Positions 16,955-27,500 of a stretch of 64,000 bases of DNA are shown in pieces; positions within the stretch are counted from its first letter, which is position 1, and each line of letters starts with the position of its first letter. Where the stretch lies: contig NZ_PJQW01000010.1 of the NCBI RefSeq assembly GCF_004303025.1, positions 125,432 to 189,431 of the forward strand, given 5' to 3'. Under the pieces are notes generated by a model. That model was not told the DNA's origin. It searched no databases and saw only the letters and a list, made by a program, of their open reading frames with translations. The position numbers and the translations under genes were made by a program. The stretch comes from Flavobacterium sp. J27 (lineage in GTDB: Bacteria > Bacteroidota > Bacteroidia > Flavobacteriales > Flavobacteriaceae).

Positions 16955-17097
16955 TGGTTGATTTTTAATGTGCAATTTTATATTCTTTGTAAATTTTAAA
17001 AATACTTAGGGATTTATATTCAGTTGTTATTGAATACTATTTCCAAAAAAAGAATGAAGAGGATTGAAAATGTATTTCTTATATAATTCTCATTCTT

Positions 17098-17148
17098 AAA
17101 TTAAGTATAAACACTCATTGATTTTTTTAATTCTAAATGATAGGTTTG
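17098..17148 (+). promoter_or_regulatory. Shared-type promoter of the NACHT gene
   Basis: AAATTAAGTATAAACACTCA directly precedes TTG (17118-17120), and TAGGTTTG follows after exactly 20 bases (17141-17148). The box is nearly identical to those of the amidohydrolase operon and the lipoprotein gene. The start codon lies 48 bases after the -7 element. Confidence 0.78.
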
Positions 17149-17196
17149 TTAATTAATTATCAATTAATCTTTAATAGTTGATTCAAAACTTATTTA

Positions 17197-20100
17197 ATGA
17201 CAACACTGCGTAATCTTAATGATAAACTATCTACTAATTTAGGATTAATTAGAAACAAAATTGAATTAGAAAATAGTGTAAATGATCAAAGTTTAAATAT
17301 TCTTTTAGAAAGTCCATTGTTAGATATTCTTAATTTAATTTACAATTTCAAGTTAATAAATTCAAATTCAATTGATAAAAATTTTCCAGGGATAGATGGC
17401 ATTGATTTTGAAAACAAGGTGATGTTTCAAATAAGTTCTACTTTTTCGCCAGAAAAAATTAAACATACCATAAATCAGGTGCTTAAGTATAAGCATTATG
17501 AAAAAGCTGACGAGTTATTTTTTTTAATTTTAAGTCCTAAAAAAAGAATTAACAATAATACTAAGAAAGAAATATTACAAATTATTGATAATCGTTTTAA
17601 TTTTGATTTTGACCAGAATATTATCGATTTGTCTAGCCTTTATGAATACTTATATAATGAAGGTGATAAAGTAAAAGTATTTGAAGTTAACAAAAAAATC
17701 GAATCCGTTTTATTTGATATCGATATTTATTCAAACACTTCTTTAGAATATATCGCTTTAAGTTTTGATGATGAAGAAATGGATAACGCTTTTGAGTTAT
17801 CACAAATAATTTCAAAGTTAGGTTATAACGTTGTGACAACTAATTATTTGCTTTTGAAAAAAGCAAAAGAGAAGAAATCTCCTTTTGTTGATAATATCGT
17901 GGTTTTAAAAGAAACTAGTTTGTTAGGCTTTATTAAAAATGCAATAGTAATAGTCTCCCAAAACTTCATTAAAAAGAATCTAGATTCCCAAAAACCTTCA
18001 TGTAGGATTTTTAAGTATTTAAAAGAAAATGAAATTCATCCAATTTTACTAAATTTCACAAATTATAGTTATAAAATTTTTGACAAGAAATATAAAAACC
18101 CAAGAACAGTTTCTCTTTTAAATGTAAGTAAAATTGAAAAGTTAGTTTCAGACTATCTTAAACCTAAACAAAATTTAAAATACAGTTTTAAAGATATAGA
18201 AAATGTACTAAGAAGCTTGTTTCCAACACATTCGTTTAAAAGTTTAGAAAACAATAATGATAGTTTTTGTTTGTATAATTTTACATATGATAATTCGGTT
18301 ATTAATTTTTTGATATTTAGTCATGATTATAAGAGAAATGATGTTTTAAGTAGATTTGAAAAATTATATTCTAAAGGATATTCCACTAATTTAACGGTAT
18401 TATTGCCAAAAGATTATAATCAAAAAACAAATTTACGTTTACGATTTATTCAAGAAAAATTTCCAAAGAATAAAGTATATTTTATAGATGAGTACTTTTA
18501 CGATAAATGTTTAAAAAACATTCGAAAAGATATTGAAAATAGGTTACTAGAAGAGGTGTTTATTTCACCTATTTTTAGATTAGAAGAAGATGATGAAACG
18601 TTAGATGATATCATAAATTGGCTTAAAAATGAAGAAACAACAGTTTCATTTATTACTGGTGGTGGAGGTGATGGAAAAACAACCGTTTGTGAAAAAATAC
18701 ATGATGAGGTTTTACAAAATTTTGATAATCATTTGGTTATATTTTTAAATACAGAGACTTATGTAGATTTTATTCAAAAAAGAGGAAATGTTGAAACTTC
18801 AAAATTTACCTTGCAAACTATTTTTGAGATTTCAAATATTCAATTTGGAGGAGTTGAAGTGAATACTTTAAAATCAAATTTTGCATTTGGAAATATAACC
18901 GTAATAATTGATGGAATAGATGAAATTATTTCAACTTTGCCAAATTTTAGCTTGCTTGATTTTATAATCGATTTAAATCAATTAGAAGAAACTTTAGGAA
19001 AAGGGAAATTAATAATCAGTTGTAGAGATGTGTATATTGATGAATTAATAAAATCACAAGATGCCTTATTTCAAAAACACAATTATTATAAATTATTGAA
19101 ATTTAATAAAGAATTAGCGGAACAATATTTTAATAAAAACTTTAATTACAATGTGAAAAAAGTAAAGGATTCTTTAAAATTGTTACATCATTTTTTTGAG
19201 CATTTTGAAGATGATGAAAAAGAATACATTTATTCTCCATTTATATTAGAAGTAATTTCTACAATAGTTGATACTGATTTTGATTATGATTTACTTCAAT
19301 ACAACTATGATTCTGAAATATTAATAAAAAAATATAGTAATGATTATCTTTTTTATAAGATCATTAGTAGAGAAATTGCAAAAAAAGAGAAGCATGGCTT
19401 TAAATTGAAAACCGATGAATATGTAAAATTACTGAGCTTATTAGCTATTGAGAAAAATGGCTATTTTCAATTAGAAGATTTTGATTTTTTACTTAAAAAA
19501 ATTAATGCTCCTTTTATGCTTAAGAATATTGAAGATAGTTTAAAAGACAACCCTTTCTTTACTACAAATAGAGATAGATATTTATTCCGATTTGATTTTT
19601 ACAATCATGTTTTTCGTATTAATGCATTGTATTCCAAAATAATTAACCCTAACTCTTTTGCGTTGACCGACTCGTTTTTGAGTATGATATCAACTGGATT
19701 AATCTATAATTCAGCTATATATGTGGGGTTGAAAAATAAAATTGAGAAAAGTGAATTAACTTGGAAACAATTACTTCCTTATTTCAAAACATTGATAAAT
19801 GAAATGAACACTTTGCCTGTTAATTCTAATTTGTTAATTAATAAAGCTATTAGTAATTTATTTATATTTATAAATGAATTAAAACCTATTAAAATAAATT
19901 CAAGAACAATACTTATAGAATTATTTTCAGATGAAAATTATGAAGAAAATAATTTTTTTGCGATAGATAATTTTTATTTGATAGATATACCCGAAGTGTT
20001 AAACTTACAATTAGATTTTTCCGACTTCTATTTTACAAATAGTGTAATAGATAACTATAATTGGTTTCTAAATTGTCATTTTAATAGCAATACTTTTTTC

Positions 20101-20538
20101 GATAATACTTGTAAGATTAGTAAAGTATATAATGAAAAAATAAATTTTAAAAACTGTACGGCTACCAGTAAAAACGTTGATAATTATATAACAGGTTTAG
20201 ATAATACCTTGCTAAAAATAGTTGAACTAATAGAATCAGGTGGTGAAGAATTAGTTTCCTATTTTAGAAGGTATTTCAGATCTTTTCAAAAGAATAACAA
20301 ATTAGTAGAAAAAATCACATTTAATGAATTACCTATTTTAAAAATGGGTATACCATTACAAGAAGTTAATGCTATTTTATTAAAGTATTCTATTTTAAGT
20401 GAAATCGATAAAGATGGTATTCAACTTAATCATGATAAGAAATTAAAAATTTTAAAATTTATCAATCAAAACCTTTTGTTTAAAGAATTAAATTTATCAA
20501 TTAAAGATATAGAGAGCATACAGATTAAGAATAATTAA
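17197..20538 (+). CDS. NACHT-type STAND NTPase with SMEK-like N-terminal domain (putative antiphage protein)
   Basis: An 1113-residue protein. Residues about 1-175 resemble the SMEK domain of bacterial conflict proteins, with a nuclease-like strand pair GIDGIDFENKVMFQIS (Asp70, Lys74, Gln78). Residues about 183-290 have a TIR-like alternation (LEYIALSFDDEEMDNAFELS to IVIVSQNFIKK), and a further alpha/beta domain follows. The NACHT core shows Walker A GGGGDGKTT (Lys494) and Walker B VIIDGIDEI (569-577). A helical region, a pentapeptide-like patch (FTNSVIDNYNWFLNCHFNS) and a small C-terminal domain come after. Bacterial NACHT proteins are established antiphage sensors whose oligomers switch on an N-terminal effector; that role is inferred here. 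It is flanked by two orphan response regulators and has a shared-type promoter. Confidence 0.85.
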   Translation: MTTLRNLNDKLSTNLGLIRNKIELENSVNDQSLNILLESPLLDILNLIYNFKLINSNSIDKNFPGIDGIDFENKVMFQISSTFSPEKIKHTINQVLKYKHYEKADELFFLILSPKKRINNNTKKEILQIIDNRFNFDFDQNIIDLSSLYEYLYNEGDKVKVFEVNKKIESVLFDIDIYSNTSLEYIALSFDDEEMDNAFELSQIISKLGYNVVTTNYLLLKKAKEKKSPFVDNIVVLKETSLLGFIKNAIVIVSQNFIKKNLDSQKPSCRIFKYLKENEIHPILLNFTNYSYKIFDKKYKNPRTVSLLNVSKIEKLVSDYLKPKQNLKYSFKDIENVLRSLFPTHSFKSLENNNDSFCLYNFTYDNSVINFLIFSHDYKRNDVLSRFEKLYSKGYSTNLTVLLPKDYNQKTNLRLRFIQEKFPKNKVYFIDEYFYDKCLKNIRKDIENRLLEEVFISPIFRLEEDDETLDDIINWLKNEETTVSFITGGGGDGKTTVCEKIHDEVLQNFDNHLVIFLNTETYVDFIQKRGNVETSKFTLQTIFEISNIQFGGVEVNTLKSNFAFGNITVIIDGIDEIISTLPNFSLLDFIIDLNQLEETLGKGKLIISCRDVYIDELIKSQDALFQKHNYYKLLKFNKELAEQYFNKNFNYNVKKVKDSLKLLHHFFEHFEDDEKEYIYSPFILEVISTIVDTDFDYDLLQYNYDSEILIKKYSNDYLFYKIISREIAKKEKHGFKLKTDEYVKLLSLLAIEKNGYFQLEDFDFLLKKINAPFMLKNIEDSLKDNPFFTTNRDRYLFRFDFYNHVFRINALYSKIINPNSFALTDSFLSMISTGLIYNSAIYVGLKNKIEKSELTWKQLLPYFKTLINEMNTLPVNSNLLINKAISNLFIFINELKPIKINSRTILIELFSDENYEENNFFAIDNFYLIDIPEVLNLQLDFSDFYFTNSVIDNYNWFLNCHFNSNTFFDNTCKISKVYNEKINFKNCTATSKNVDNYITGLDNTLLKIVELIESGGEELVSYFRRYFRSFQKNNKLVEKITFNELPILKMGIPLQEVNAILLKYSILSEIDKDGIQLNHDKKLKILKFINQNLLFKELNLSIKDIESIQIKNN

Positions 20539-20574
20539 TGATTTTAATAACTATTATAGACTTTTTAAAATATC

Positions 20575-20625
20575 AAATTAGGTATAAATACTCATTGATT
20601 TTTAATTATAAAACAGATAGTTTTG
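20575..20625 (+). promoter_or_regulatory. Shared-type promoter of the lipoprotein gene
   Basis: AAATTAGGTATAAATACTCA directly precedes TTG (20595-20597); TAGTTTTG follows after exactly 20 bases (20618-20625). This is the fourth member of the element's operator-promoter family. Confidence 0.78.
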
Positions 20626-20657
20626 GAAAGAACTATTTATAATAAATTATCTTTTCC

Positions 20658-21122
20658 ATGAAAAAAGTATCCCAATTTTTTTTGATTTTAATTTCGCTAA
20701 CTATCGCATCTTGTTCTTCTGATGATTCCTCTAACAATGGCGATGATGCACTTTACATCCGATATACATTTAATAATGTAAGTTATGATTTTGAACCTAC
20801 AACCATTACATCGCTTCAAAAACACATAATGGGTGAAAAAGAAATTAATACCGTTTACAATCGTATTTCTTTATGGATGCCAACTAATCCATCACTGGGT
20901 AGTCATGAAATTACAGATGAAACCCCTACAAGTAGCAATTTGGAAACCCTTCACAATGCAGAATTATGGGTTGGAAATGATACCTACACAGCTACTAGTG
21001 GCACAATAGTTGTGACTGAAATAAATGAAGAGTATATTAAAGGAACTTTTACTTTTACTGGAGATGATGGTAATGGAACTTCGGTTTCTGTAACTAATGG
21101 GAGTTTTAGGGCTTATCGATAA
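20658..21122 (+). CDS. Small lipoprotein, possibly DUF6252-like
   Basis: A 154-residue protein with a lipoprotein signal peptide and lipobox ending IASCSSDDSS; the acidic/serine residues after the Cys match the Bacteroidota surface-export preference. The mature part is beta-rich and ends GTFTFTGDDGNGTSVSVTNGSFRAYR, a pattern seen in small Bacteroidota lipoproteins of the DUF6252 kind. The family call is tentative. It follows the NACHT gene but has its own shared-type promoter, so it is co-regulated with the cytoplasmic NTPase. Whether the two work together is not known. Confidence 0.75.
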   Translation: MKKVSQFFLILISLTIASCSSDDSSNNGDDALYIRYTFNNVSYDFEPTTITSLQKHIMGEKEINTVYNRISLWMPTNPSLGSHEITDETPTSSNLETLHNAELWVGNDTYTATSGTIVVTEINEEYIKGTFTFTGDDGNGTSVSVTNGSFRAYR

Positions 21123-21368
21123 AAATTATTATGTTTTAAAGTGTTAAAGAACAATCTTATTTATGCCTTTTATAAAGGAATTGTTTTAGTTCAAAATAAA
21201 CATACATAAAAAAGTAAGCCTATTCAAAGACTTTTTATAATCGTTTGAAAAAAATGATTTTTTTACCTACTAAATTAAATAAAGGCACGAAAATTGCAAT
21301 AAAATTCATACAATAAATTTTTTATGATGTTCTAAAAATTACTTCAATATTAAACCAAATAGCCCCTC

Positions 21369-22034
21369 ATGATTAAAATAGCAATCGTAGACGATCATCA
21401 AATAGTTAGAGAAGGACTTAAAAATCTATTAGAAGTAAGTAAGGATTTTCAAGTAATTACTCAGGCAGCTAATGGATTAGAGTTTTTAAAAATTTTGGCA
21501 ACGGATGCAATACACCCTGATGTGGTATTGTTAGACTTGCAAATGCCTACAATGGATGGATATGAAACCAGTATAAAGCTCAAAGAAAAATATTCTCAAA
21601 TTAAAATTATTATTTTATCACAACGTGAAACAAAAGAAAGTATAAAAAAAGTCTTTTTAGCAGGAGCTAATGGTTACCTTACAAAAGATACAGATTTTAC
21701 ATCTTTACATCTTGCTATAAATAGAGTTTACAATGAAGATTTCTATTTTGATATGAAATTTTCTAATGTTATAAGAGAGGCAATGGTTATTAAAGGCGAA
21801 ATGTTAAATATTGATCACTTAAAGAAAAGTAGAGAAAAAATACTTTCAGAAAGAGAGATTGAAATTGTAGATTTAATTAGTAAGGAATATAATACTGGTG
21901 AAATTGCAGACAAATTATGCTTGAATTATAGAACGATTGAGTCGCATAGAAAAAGAATAATGACTAAAGTAGGTGCTAAAAATTTCATTGGTGTCATTAT
22001 CTTTGCAATTAAAAATGGTTTAATTACTATTTAA
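21369..22034 (+). CDS. Second orphan LuxR/NarL-family response regulator
   Basis: A 221-residue regulator: receiver with DDHQIVREG at the start, phospho-acceptor Asp56 in LLDLQMPT and K in LTKDTD; LuxR helix-turn-helix LSEREIEIVDLISKEYNTGEIADKLCLNYRTIESHRKRI. It is a paralogue of the regulator at 16289, with the same length and the same AKNFIGVI ending. A possible promoter (TTG, 17 bases, TAAATTTT) lies upstream at about 21299-21325. A terminator follows the gene, and the 48-bp palindromic operator heading the giant-protein operon comes right after that terminator. This makes it the leading candidate activator of the giant-protein operons, by position only. Confidence 0.93.
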   Translation: MIKIAIVDDHQIVREGLKNLLEVSKDFQVITQAANGLEFLKILATDAIHPDVVLLDLQMPTMDGYETSIKLKEKYSQIKIIILSQRETKESIKKVFLAGANGYLTKDTDFTSLHLAINRVYNEDFYFDMKFSNVIREAMVIKGEMLNIDHLKKSREKILSEREIEIVDLISKEYNTGEIADKLCLNYRTIESHRKRIMTKVGAKNFIGVIIFAIKNGLITI

Positions 22035-22199
22035 AGATTATATAGCTACTAATGAAAAGGTAACAATTAAATAACTGTTTTATTTGATAAGCGATTAAAG
22101 TCAAATCTATAAATTATAAGAGTAACTTATATTGCTCTAAATTTTTTACAAAGCATTAAAACTAAAAAGTAAATTCCATTAAATAGTTTTTCTTATTTT

Positions 22200-22223
22200 A
22201 AACCACCTTTTGGTGGTTTTTTT
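22200..22223 (+). terminator. Intrinsic terminator
   Basis: The arms AAACCACC and GGTGGTTT form an 8-bp stem with a TTTT loop and a T run. It separates the response regulator from the giant-protein operon. Confidence 0.85.
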
Positions 22224-22240
22224 ATGCTTTATTTTTATGG

Positions 22241-22314
22241 ATTACGTGTTTACACGTAACGCAAAATTCCGTGTAAATACGGATTGACAGGAATCATAAT
22301 AGGAGTTAAATTTA
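22241..22314 (+). promoter_or_regulatory. 48-bp operator and promoter, first copy (giant-protein operon 1)
   Basis: Bases 22241-22288 are identical to 29126-29173. They contain the palindrome TTACGTGT-TT-ACACGTAA (22242-22259) and a second imperfect one, CCGTGT-AA-ATACGG (22269-22282). The second abuts the -33 TTG (22284-22286). A -7 like element TAAATTTA follows after exactly 20 bases (22307-22314), and the ATG lies 22 bases on. Two dyads ending against -33 fit a dimeric activator such as a LuxR-type response regulator. Confidence 0.8.
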
Positions 22315-22335
22315 CTAATCTTTAAAATTCAATTC

Positions 22336-24555
22336 ATGGCAGAAGTAATTTCCAATACACAAGGGCAAAATTTAACCACTTCCAATCAAGGTACTAATGT
22401 AAGAGCTGTCATTCAACCCGTTTCACATTTTGTTTTGCAAACCACTTCTGGAGCCGTAACCATTTCTGAAAGTAACAGTTTTGGAGCGGTTAACCCAACA
22501 CAATTTCGAACTACTTCAAAAATTACTTTTACTGGAAGCAAGAAAGTATATGCTTTGTGCCAAGGTCAGGTTTTGGTACAACCACAAATAGGAAATACGA
22601 GCAAAGTGAATCTTATTCTAAAGCCTTTTACACAACCTATTAAAGATTTAGGAATTAAATATATCATATATAGAGGACTAAATAAGAGTGATTTTGTAGC
22701 CAATGATGTCATTGTAGGAGATGAAAATAATGGTACAGAATTTATAAAACACATTTGGAAAGAATTCAATCAGTTTTATAGTACTGAAAATACAAACCAA
22801 CCCAAGCCCACTTTTGCGGCTAATTTTATAGGTTTTCCCACAACAACAAACCCTCAAACCGATTTATCTGTTTTAATAAACACTTTTTTTTACAAATTAT
22901 CTGAAACAGTAGTAGATAATGTAACTGGAGAAGCTACTGAACCAACAGAAAAAGCCTTTGAGTTACCTATGGTAAAAAGAGGTATGTATTTAGGAGACAT
23001 TACAGGAGAATTAGGAATTGATATTGTTCTAAATTCTGGAGAATATTACATTGAAAACGATCCAACTCCTTTTAAATTCGATTTAAACTATGCAAGAGCT
23101 ACAGATTTTATGTTAGATCTTGCCAGCGCTACAACTCCTTTTCAAGAAAAATTACTCAAAGAAGTTTGTACAAAATTTATTGATTTAGTAGCATTCTATG
23201 GTTTACATGCTAACGGAAGCGGAAAAATATATGTAGATGAAACGGCAACACCTTTAACCACTAAAGACACTATCTTTGGTTTACTCACAAGTTTTTATAC
23301 CAAAAATACGCAATACATTTATTTGCAAGCAAACCGACAAAGAAGTTATAACTTTTATGAAAATTATAGGTATTCTGAAGACAATGCAAACAATATAAAA
23401 ATTGGCACTACTTTAGCTAATGGAACAGAAACTATCTTTGGTCAGGCAAGTTGGCCTATACATAAAGTAGCTAATAATGAAAACCTTTATATACAACTTA
23501 CTACTGATAATTATAGTGAAGCTGCATTATATGTAAAGTTAGGCAACCTACAAACTAGTCATGAAAACAACTTTGTAAGAAATACAAACTTGTTGCAACC
23601 AGCTTCTGAAGATTCTACTACAACTATCGATTATAATTATACACAACCAATTGGTTTTCAATTTGAAAAATCAGGTACAGAAGTTATAGCATCTATAGTA
23701 CAACTCATTTATGAAGGTAAACAATTAACCGTTTCTGAATACGTTGCTCCACCCATAGATCCTAATGCGGATCCTATTGTACCTTCTATCTTTTATTTAA
23801 AAGACATAGACGACATTTTCGGATTATTAAATGCTAAGTCATTTATAGCTACTAAAAATGAAAACGAATTGCCTTCAGTAATAGAAGAAGAATTGCAACT
23901 GATTCATTTTCCTAATGCGCTTAAAAAAACTGATGTAGCGGCTGTAAAAGTAAAAAAAATAGAAGATTTTATTAAAATTGATGAAGATAGCGATTTGCAA
24001 AGGGTAACTTTTGAAACGTTGTTAGTAGATTCTGATTTTGACGAAAGTACTTATATTAAAAACAATACGTCTTTAAAAGAAGGAAATACAGCAAAAACGA
24101 TTAGTTATAGTAAAGAGCAAAATAATTATTACCAGCCTAAAAAACCTTTTTCATTTTCAACTGTATTATTTACCGATTCAGGAAGTACAATTACAGGAGT
24201 AATTTTAGAACAAGAACAAGGAAAACTACCAGCAAAAAAGATTTTAGGAATAACGAAAGAGGAATACCAACAATTAATTGCTATAATTGGGTCTAACAAT
24301 TTAATAAATCCTAAAATTTATTTTAGAAACCTATTAGAAAATGAGGAAGATTATTTCCTTTCGATAGAAGATGTTCAATACAAATCATACACTTTGGATG
24401 TGATAGCTGAAAATGCTACAGGCGAATTGTTTTTGTTTTGTTTAAATGAAGATGTTAGATTATATAGTATTGATGATAGGATGTATGCATCAAAAAAGTA
24501 TAGTGAAAGTATACCATTTACTAAAAATAAAAATATCTCTTTAGATTTAATATAA
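22336..24555 (+). CDS. Large unrecognised protein, first gene of giant-protein operon 1
   Basis: A 739-residue protein with no signal peptide, no membrane span and no motif I recognise. The first ~80 residues are Thr/Ser/Gln-rich and beta-like. A more distinctive segment, VNLILKPFTQPIKDLGIKYIIYRGLNKSDF (about residues 95-125), looks like a conserved core. The middle part has helical and strand stretches, and the end is polar. The gene starts 22 bases after a strong operator-promoter and the next gene follows after 5 bases, so the two are surely co-transcribed. Its size and position suggest a structural or scaffold component of the system, which is inference. Confidence 0.75.
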   Translation: MAEVISNTQGQNLTTSNQGTNVRAVIQPVSHFVLQTTSGAVTISESNSFGAVNPTQFRTTSKITFTGSKKVYALCQGQVLVQPQIGNTSKVNLILKPFTQPIKDLGIKYIIYRGLNKSDFVANDVIVGDENNGTEFIKHIWKEFNQFYSTENTNQPKPTFAANFIGFPTTTNPQTDLSVLINTFFYKLSETVVDNVTGEATEPTEKAFELPMVKRGMYLGDITGELGIDIVLNSGEYYIENDPTPFKFDLNYARATDFMLDLASATTPFQEKLLKEVCTKFIDLVAFYGLHANGSGKIYVDETATPLTTKDTIFGLLTSFYTKNTQYIYLQANRQRSYNFYENYRYSEDNANNIKIGTTLANGTETIFGQASWPIHKVANNENLYIQLTTDNYSEAALYVKLGNLQTSHENNFVRNTNLLQPASEDSTTTIDYNYTQPIGFQFEKSGTEVIASIVQLIYEGKQLTVSEYVAPPIDPNADPIVPSIFYLKDIDDIFGLLNAKSFIATKNENELPSVIEEELQLIHFPNALKKTDVAAVKVKKIEDFIKIDEDSDLQRVTFETLLVDSDFDESTYIKNNTSLKEGNTAKTISYSKEQNNYYQPKKPFSFSTVLFTDSGSTITGVILEQEQGKLPAKKILGITKEEYQQLIAIIGSNNLINPKIYFRNLLENEEDYFLSIEDVQYKSYTLDVIAENATGELFLFCLNEDVRLYSIDDRMYASKKYSESIPFTKNKNISLDLI

Positions 24556-24560
24556 AACTT

Positions 24561-27500
24561 ATGAAACAAGCTACAATTTTAAAAAATGGAGATGTTGTAA
24601 CAACAGAAAATATTGTCCAATTACATTTTTATTCATCTGGTCATTTAGCATCTTTTAAAACAAAAGATACAAATATAGTTTTTCATCATTTTGTCGATTT
24701 TGATGGAATTGAAGAAGGATATTACGAAAAAGAAAAATATTTAGATTATAAAGCGGAAATTATTAAAGACAAATCAAAAATCATTAAGTTTAAAGATTGG
24801 GATTATGCAAATTATGGAGATGAAATTGTCTTAAAAAAAAGAGTTGTTTCTTATGTGGGCCAAGACTTGATTTCAAATAACACTTATTGTTGGAATGAAT
24901 ACAAATTGTTGTATTCTGAAAATCATTTTTTTACTAATGATGAAATTAATATTGCTATTTTCGCAATAAATCCTTCAAATTCCTTTTGTAATTTCAATTC
25001 TATAACTCAAACGGGAGCAATTACATTAACTGCTTATAATTTTTTTGTAAACAACATTATTAATTCTAATATAGATGATTTTGAATTAATTAATACAATT
25101 GCAAATATAACACAATTGATTAATAACATTGATGAGAAGATTTATGATGCCTTTAATTCTAATGATTTTGATGACAGTTTAAAACAACATCAAAAAGACA
25201 AATGGGAGCTGTCATTAATTATTAATCCTACCGATTATCAAGCCATAAGGAATTATTATATTGGCTATTACAGTGATTTAAAGAATTATTATAGTTCAGT
25301 ATCAAATTATCTAAATTATATTAGTGACGGTTCTGATATAATTAAGACTATTGCTTTGGCTTCAAGTTTGCATCCTTTAGTACTACAAAATGTAGCAATC
25401 GAAAAGAAGATTAAGATGCTCCATTTTATTGCAGATGAATTTTTAATTGTAGATGAGATAATTGAACATAAAAGTGCTTTTTATGATACTATTGGTAAAA
25501 GAGGTTATTTATCAGAAACTGCCATTCAAAACTTTATAGTGAATCTTACCTACTCATTTGGTTCTAATGACCTTCAAGTTGACCAAAGTGGTGAATCAGC
25601 TGTCGATTATTTTCTTCAAGAGTTACTAAAAGATAAAAAAGATGGAATAATATTCAAAGAATCAATAACTCTTTATGAGGTAATATATAAAAATTTAAAT
25701 CAATCCTTTAATATAACAGAAGGTATAGTAGGAATAACAAATTGGGTTTTTAAAACTAATTATAAACCCAACAATACTAGAGGAGCTTTTGTCCAAGGAC
25801 TGTATTTTTTATGGCAGTTTAGTAAATATAATCCTTATGACTATATTAGTAATAATATACGAGCGAATACATTAGGGTCTAAAATATTAGATTATTCAGA
25901 TGATTCATTAGCCAAATTTGATAATGAAAATAATCCTGCGAATGTAGGTTGTCTGTTTTATTATACTAGTGAAATAGCTTACAGAAAAACAATCAATGAA
26001 TTTGGTATAATAGATTTTTCAGTGGCTTATGAAGACGCATCACCTATTGTTATACCTTATGAATCTACAAAAGAGTTAGGGATGTTTAGAGATAATTTTA
26101 TGTTTTCTTTTGAAAAAAATAAGATAATTGCTTACAAAGATATATGGGATGAACAAAATTATATTCTAAAAAAGGAATATATAAAATATGGTACTTATGA
26201 TATATATCAGCCAGTGACTCTAATTAATACAAATTTAGATACAAAAGCGCCTTTGTTGACAACCACAGGAGAGGAAACTGAAATTAATGGTAACACAATC
26301 AATTCATTTATCCCAATTTTTGTGTTGAAATATATAGACGATGCTGGAGATCAGAGTGATACTGAAAATATGCTAGGGTATTTAATAGATGGGATTTTAA
26401 CTTTTTCAGGAATTGGAAATTTATCAAAATTACGTCATTTAAGATGGGCGGCTTTAGCTGAAGGGCAAGTAGGACTATTCACAAAAACTGGTTTTAGAGT
26501 AATTTTAGGTGGAGTAGAATTTTCTTCTGGTGTTATAGGATTTTTTGCCAGTTTTGTAAGTTGTACACTACCTACAGTGCCTGATACTCCTGAAAATGCG
26601 CAAGTGTGGGATGATTATAGGTTTTGCCAAAATATGCATACCTTTATCATGATTTTTCAATTAGCAACTTTGTCTATTTCAGCTGGTGATACAATAGCTT
26701 CTTTAGCATTAAAAAAACAAGCTGCTAGAGTTATTGAAAAAGCTGGAGGTGGAGTTGATAATGTAACGATAAAAAGTAATTTGATTGATAAACTAGAAAA
26801 CACTAACACTTCGGGGGCTAGTCAACAAATTATAGATGAGACAGCAGAAAAAATTACTGATTTAGGGAAAAGTAAGTATTTAAATTATGCAGCTGACCTA
26901 TTAGTTCAAGTAGATAAAATTTATGATAAAATCCAACCGAAGATTTTAAATCGAATTAGTAATGGTAATGGTGTATTTAATAAGAAGTTTTTTAATTTAA
27001 ATTTTGATGAAAATAATTTAAAAATAATTATACAAGATTTTATTCAAAATGGAATAAATGATCAAAAAATAATAGAAGACTTTGTTACATTTGCATGTAG
27101 AGTTGATCAAAAAATAATAGACCCAGTTACTGGACAGCTTGTGGGAAAAATTATTAAAGGTTATACATTTACTGAATCAAGAATTATTATTAATTATTAC
27201 GCAAATGTAATTTTAAAAAGAGGATTTGTAACAGGTTTTTACAATTTACAGGACTATAAATTATTCTCGCAGAAAGCAAAAGTTTTTTTAGATGATTTTT
27301 GTAAAAAAAGAGGGATTTCTAATGCAAAGTATGAAGTTCAAGGTTCGGTACAATTTAAATCACATGATTTAGATCCTAATGTAAATGATGTTCCAGTTTT
27401 AACAAGAGATGGTAATATTATTAAACCAGATGATTTTGATGGTAGAATATATATATCAAAAAATCAAGCTAATAATTATTTAAAAGGACTTGAAAAAGAT

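Noticed and set aside
27342..27450. Firm assignment of a nucleotidyltransferase toxin domain in the 1076-aa protein
   Set aside because: The GS and DxD elements are about 30 residues apart, longer than usual for that superfamily, so only a tentative remark was kept.
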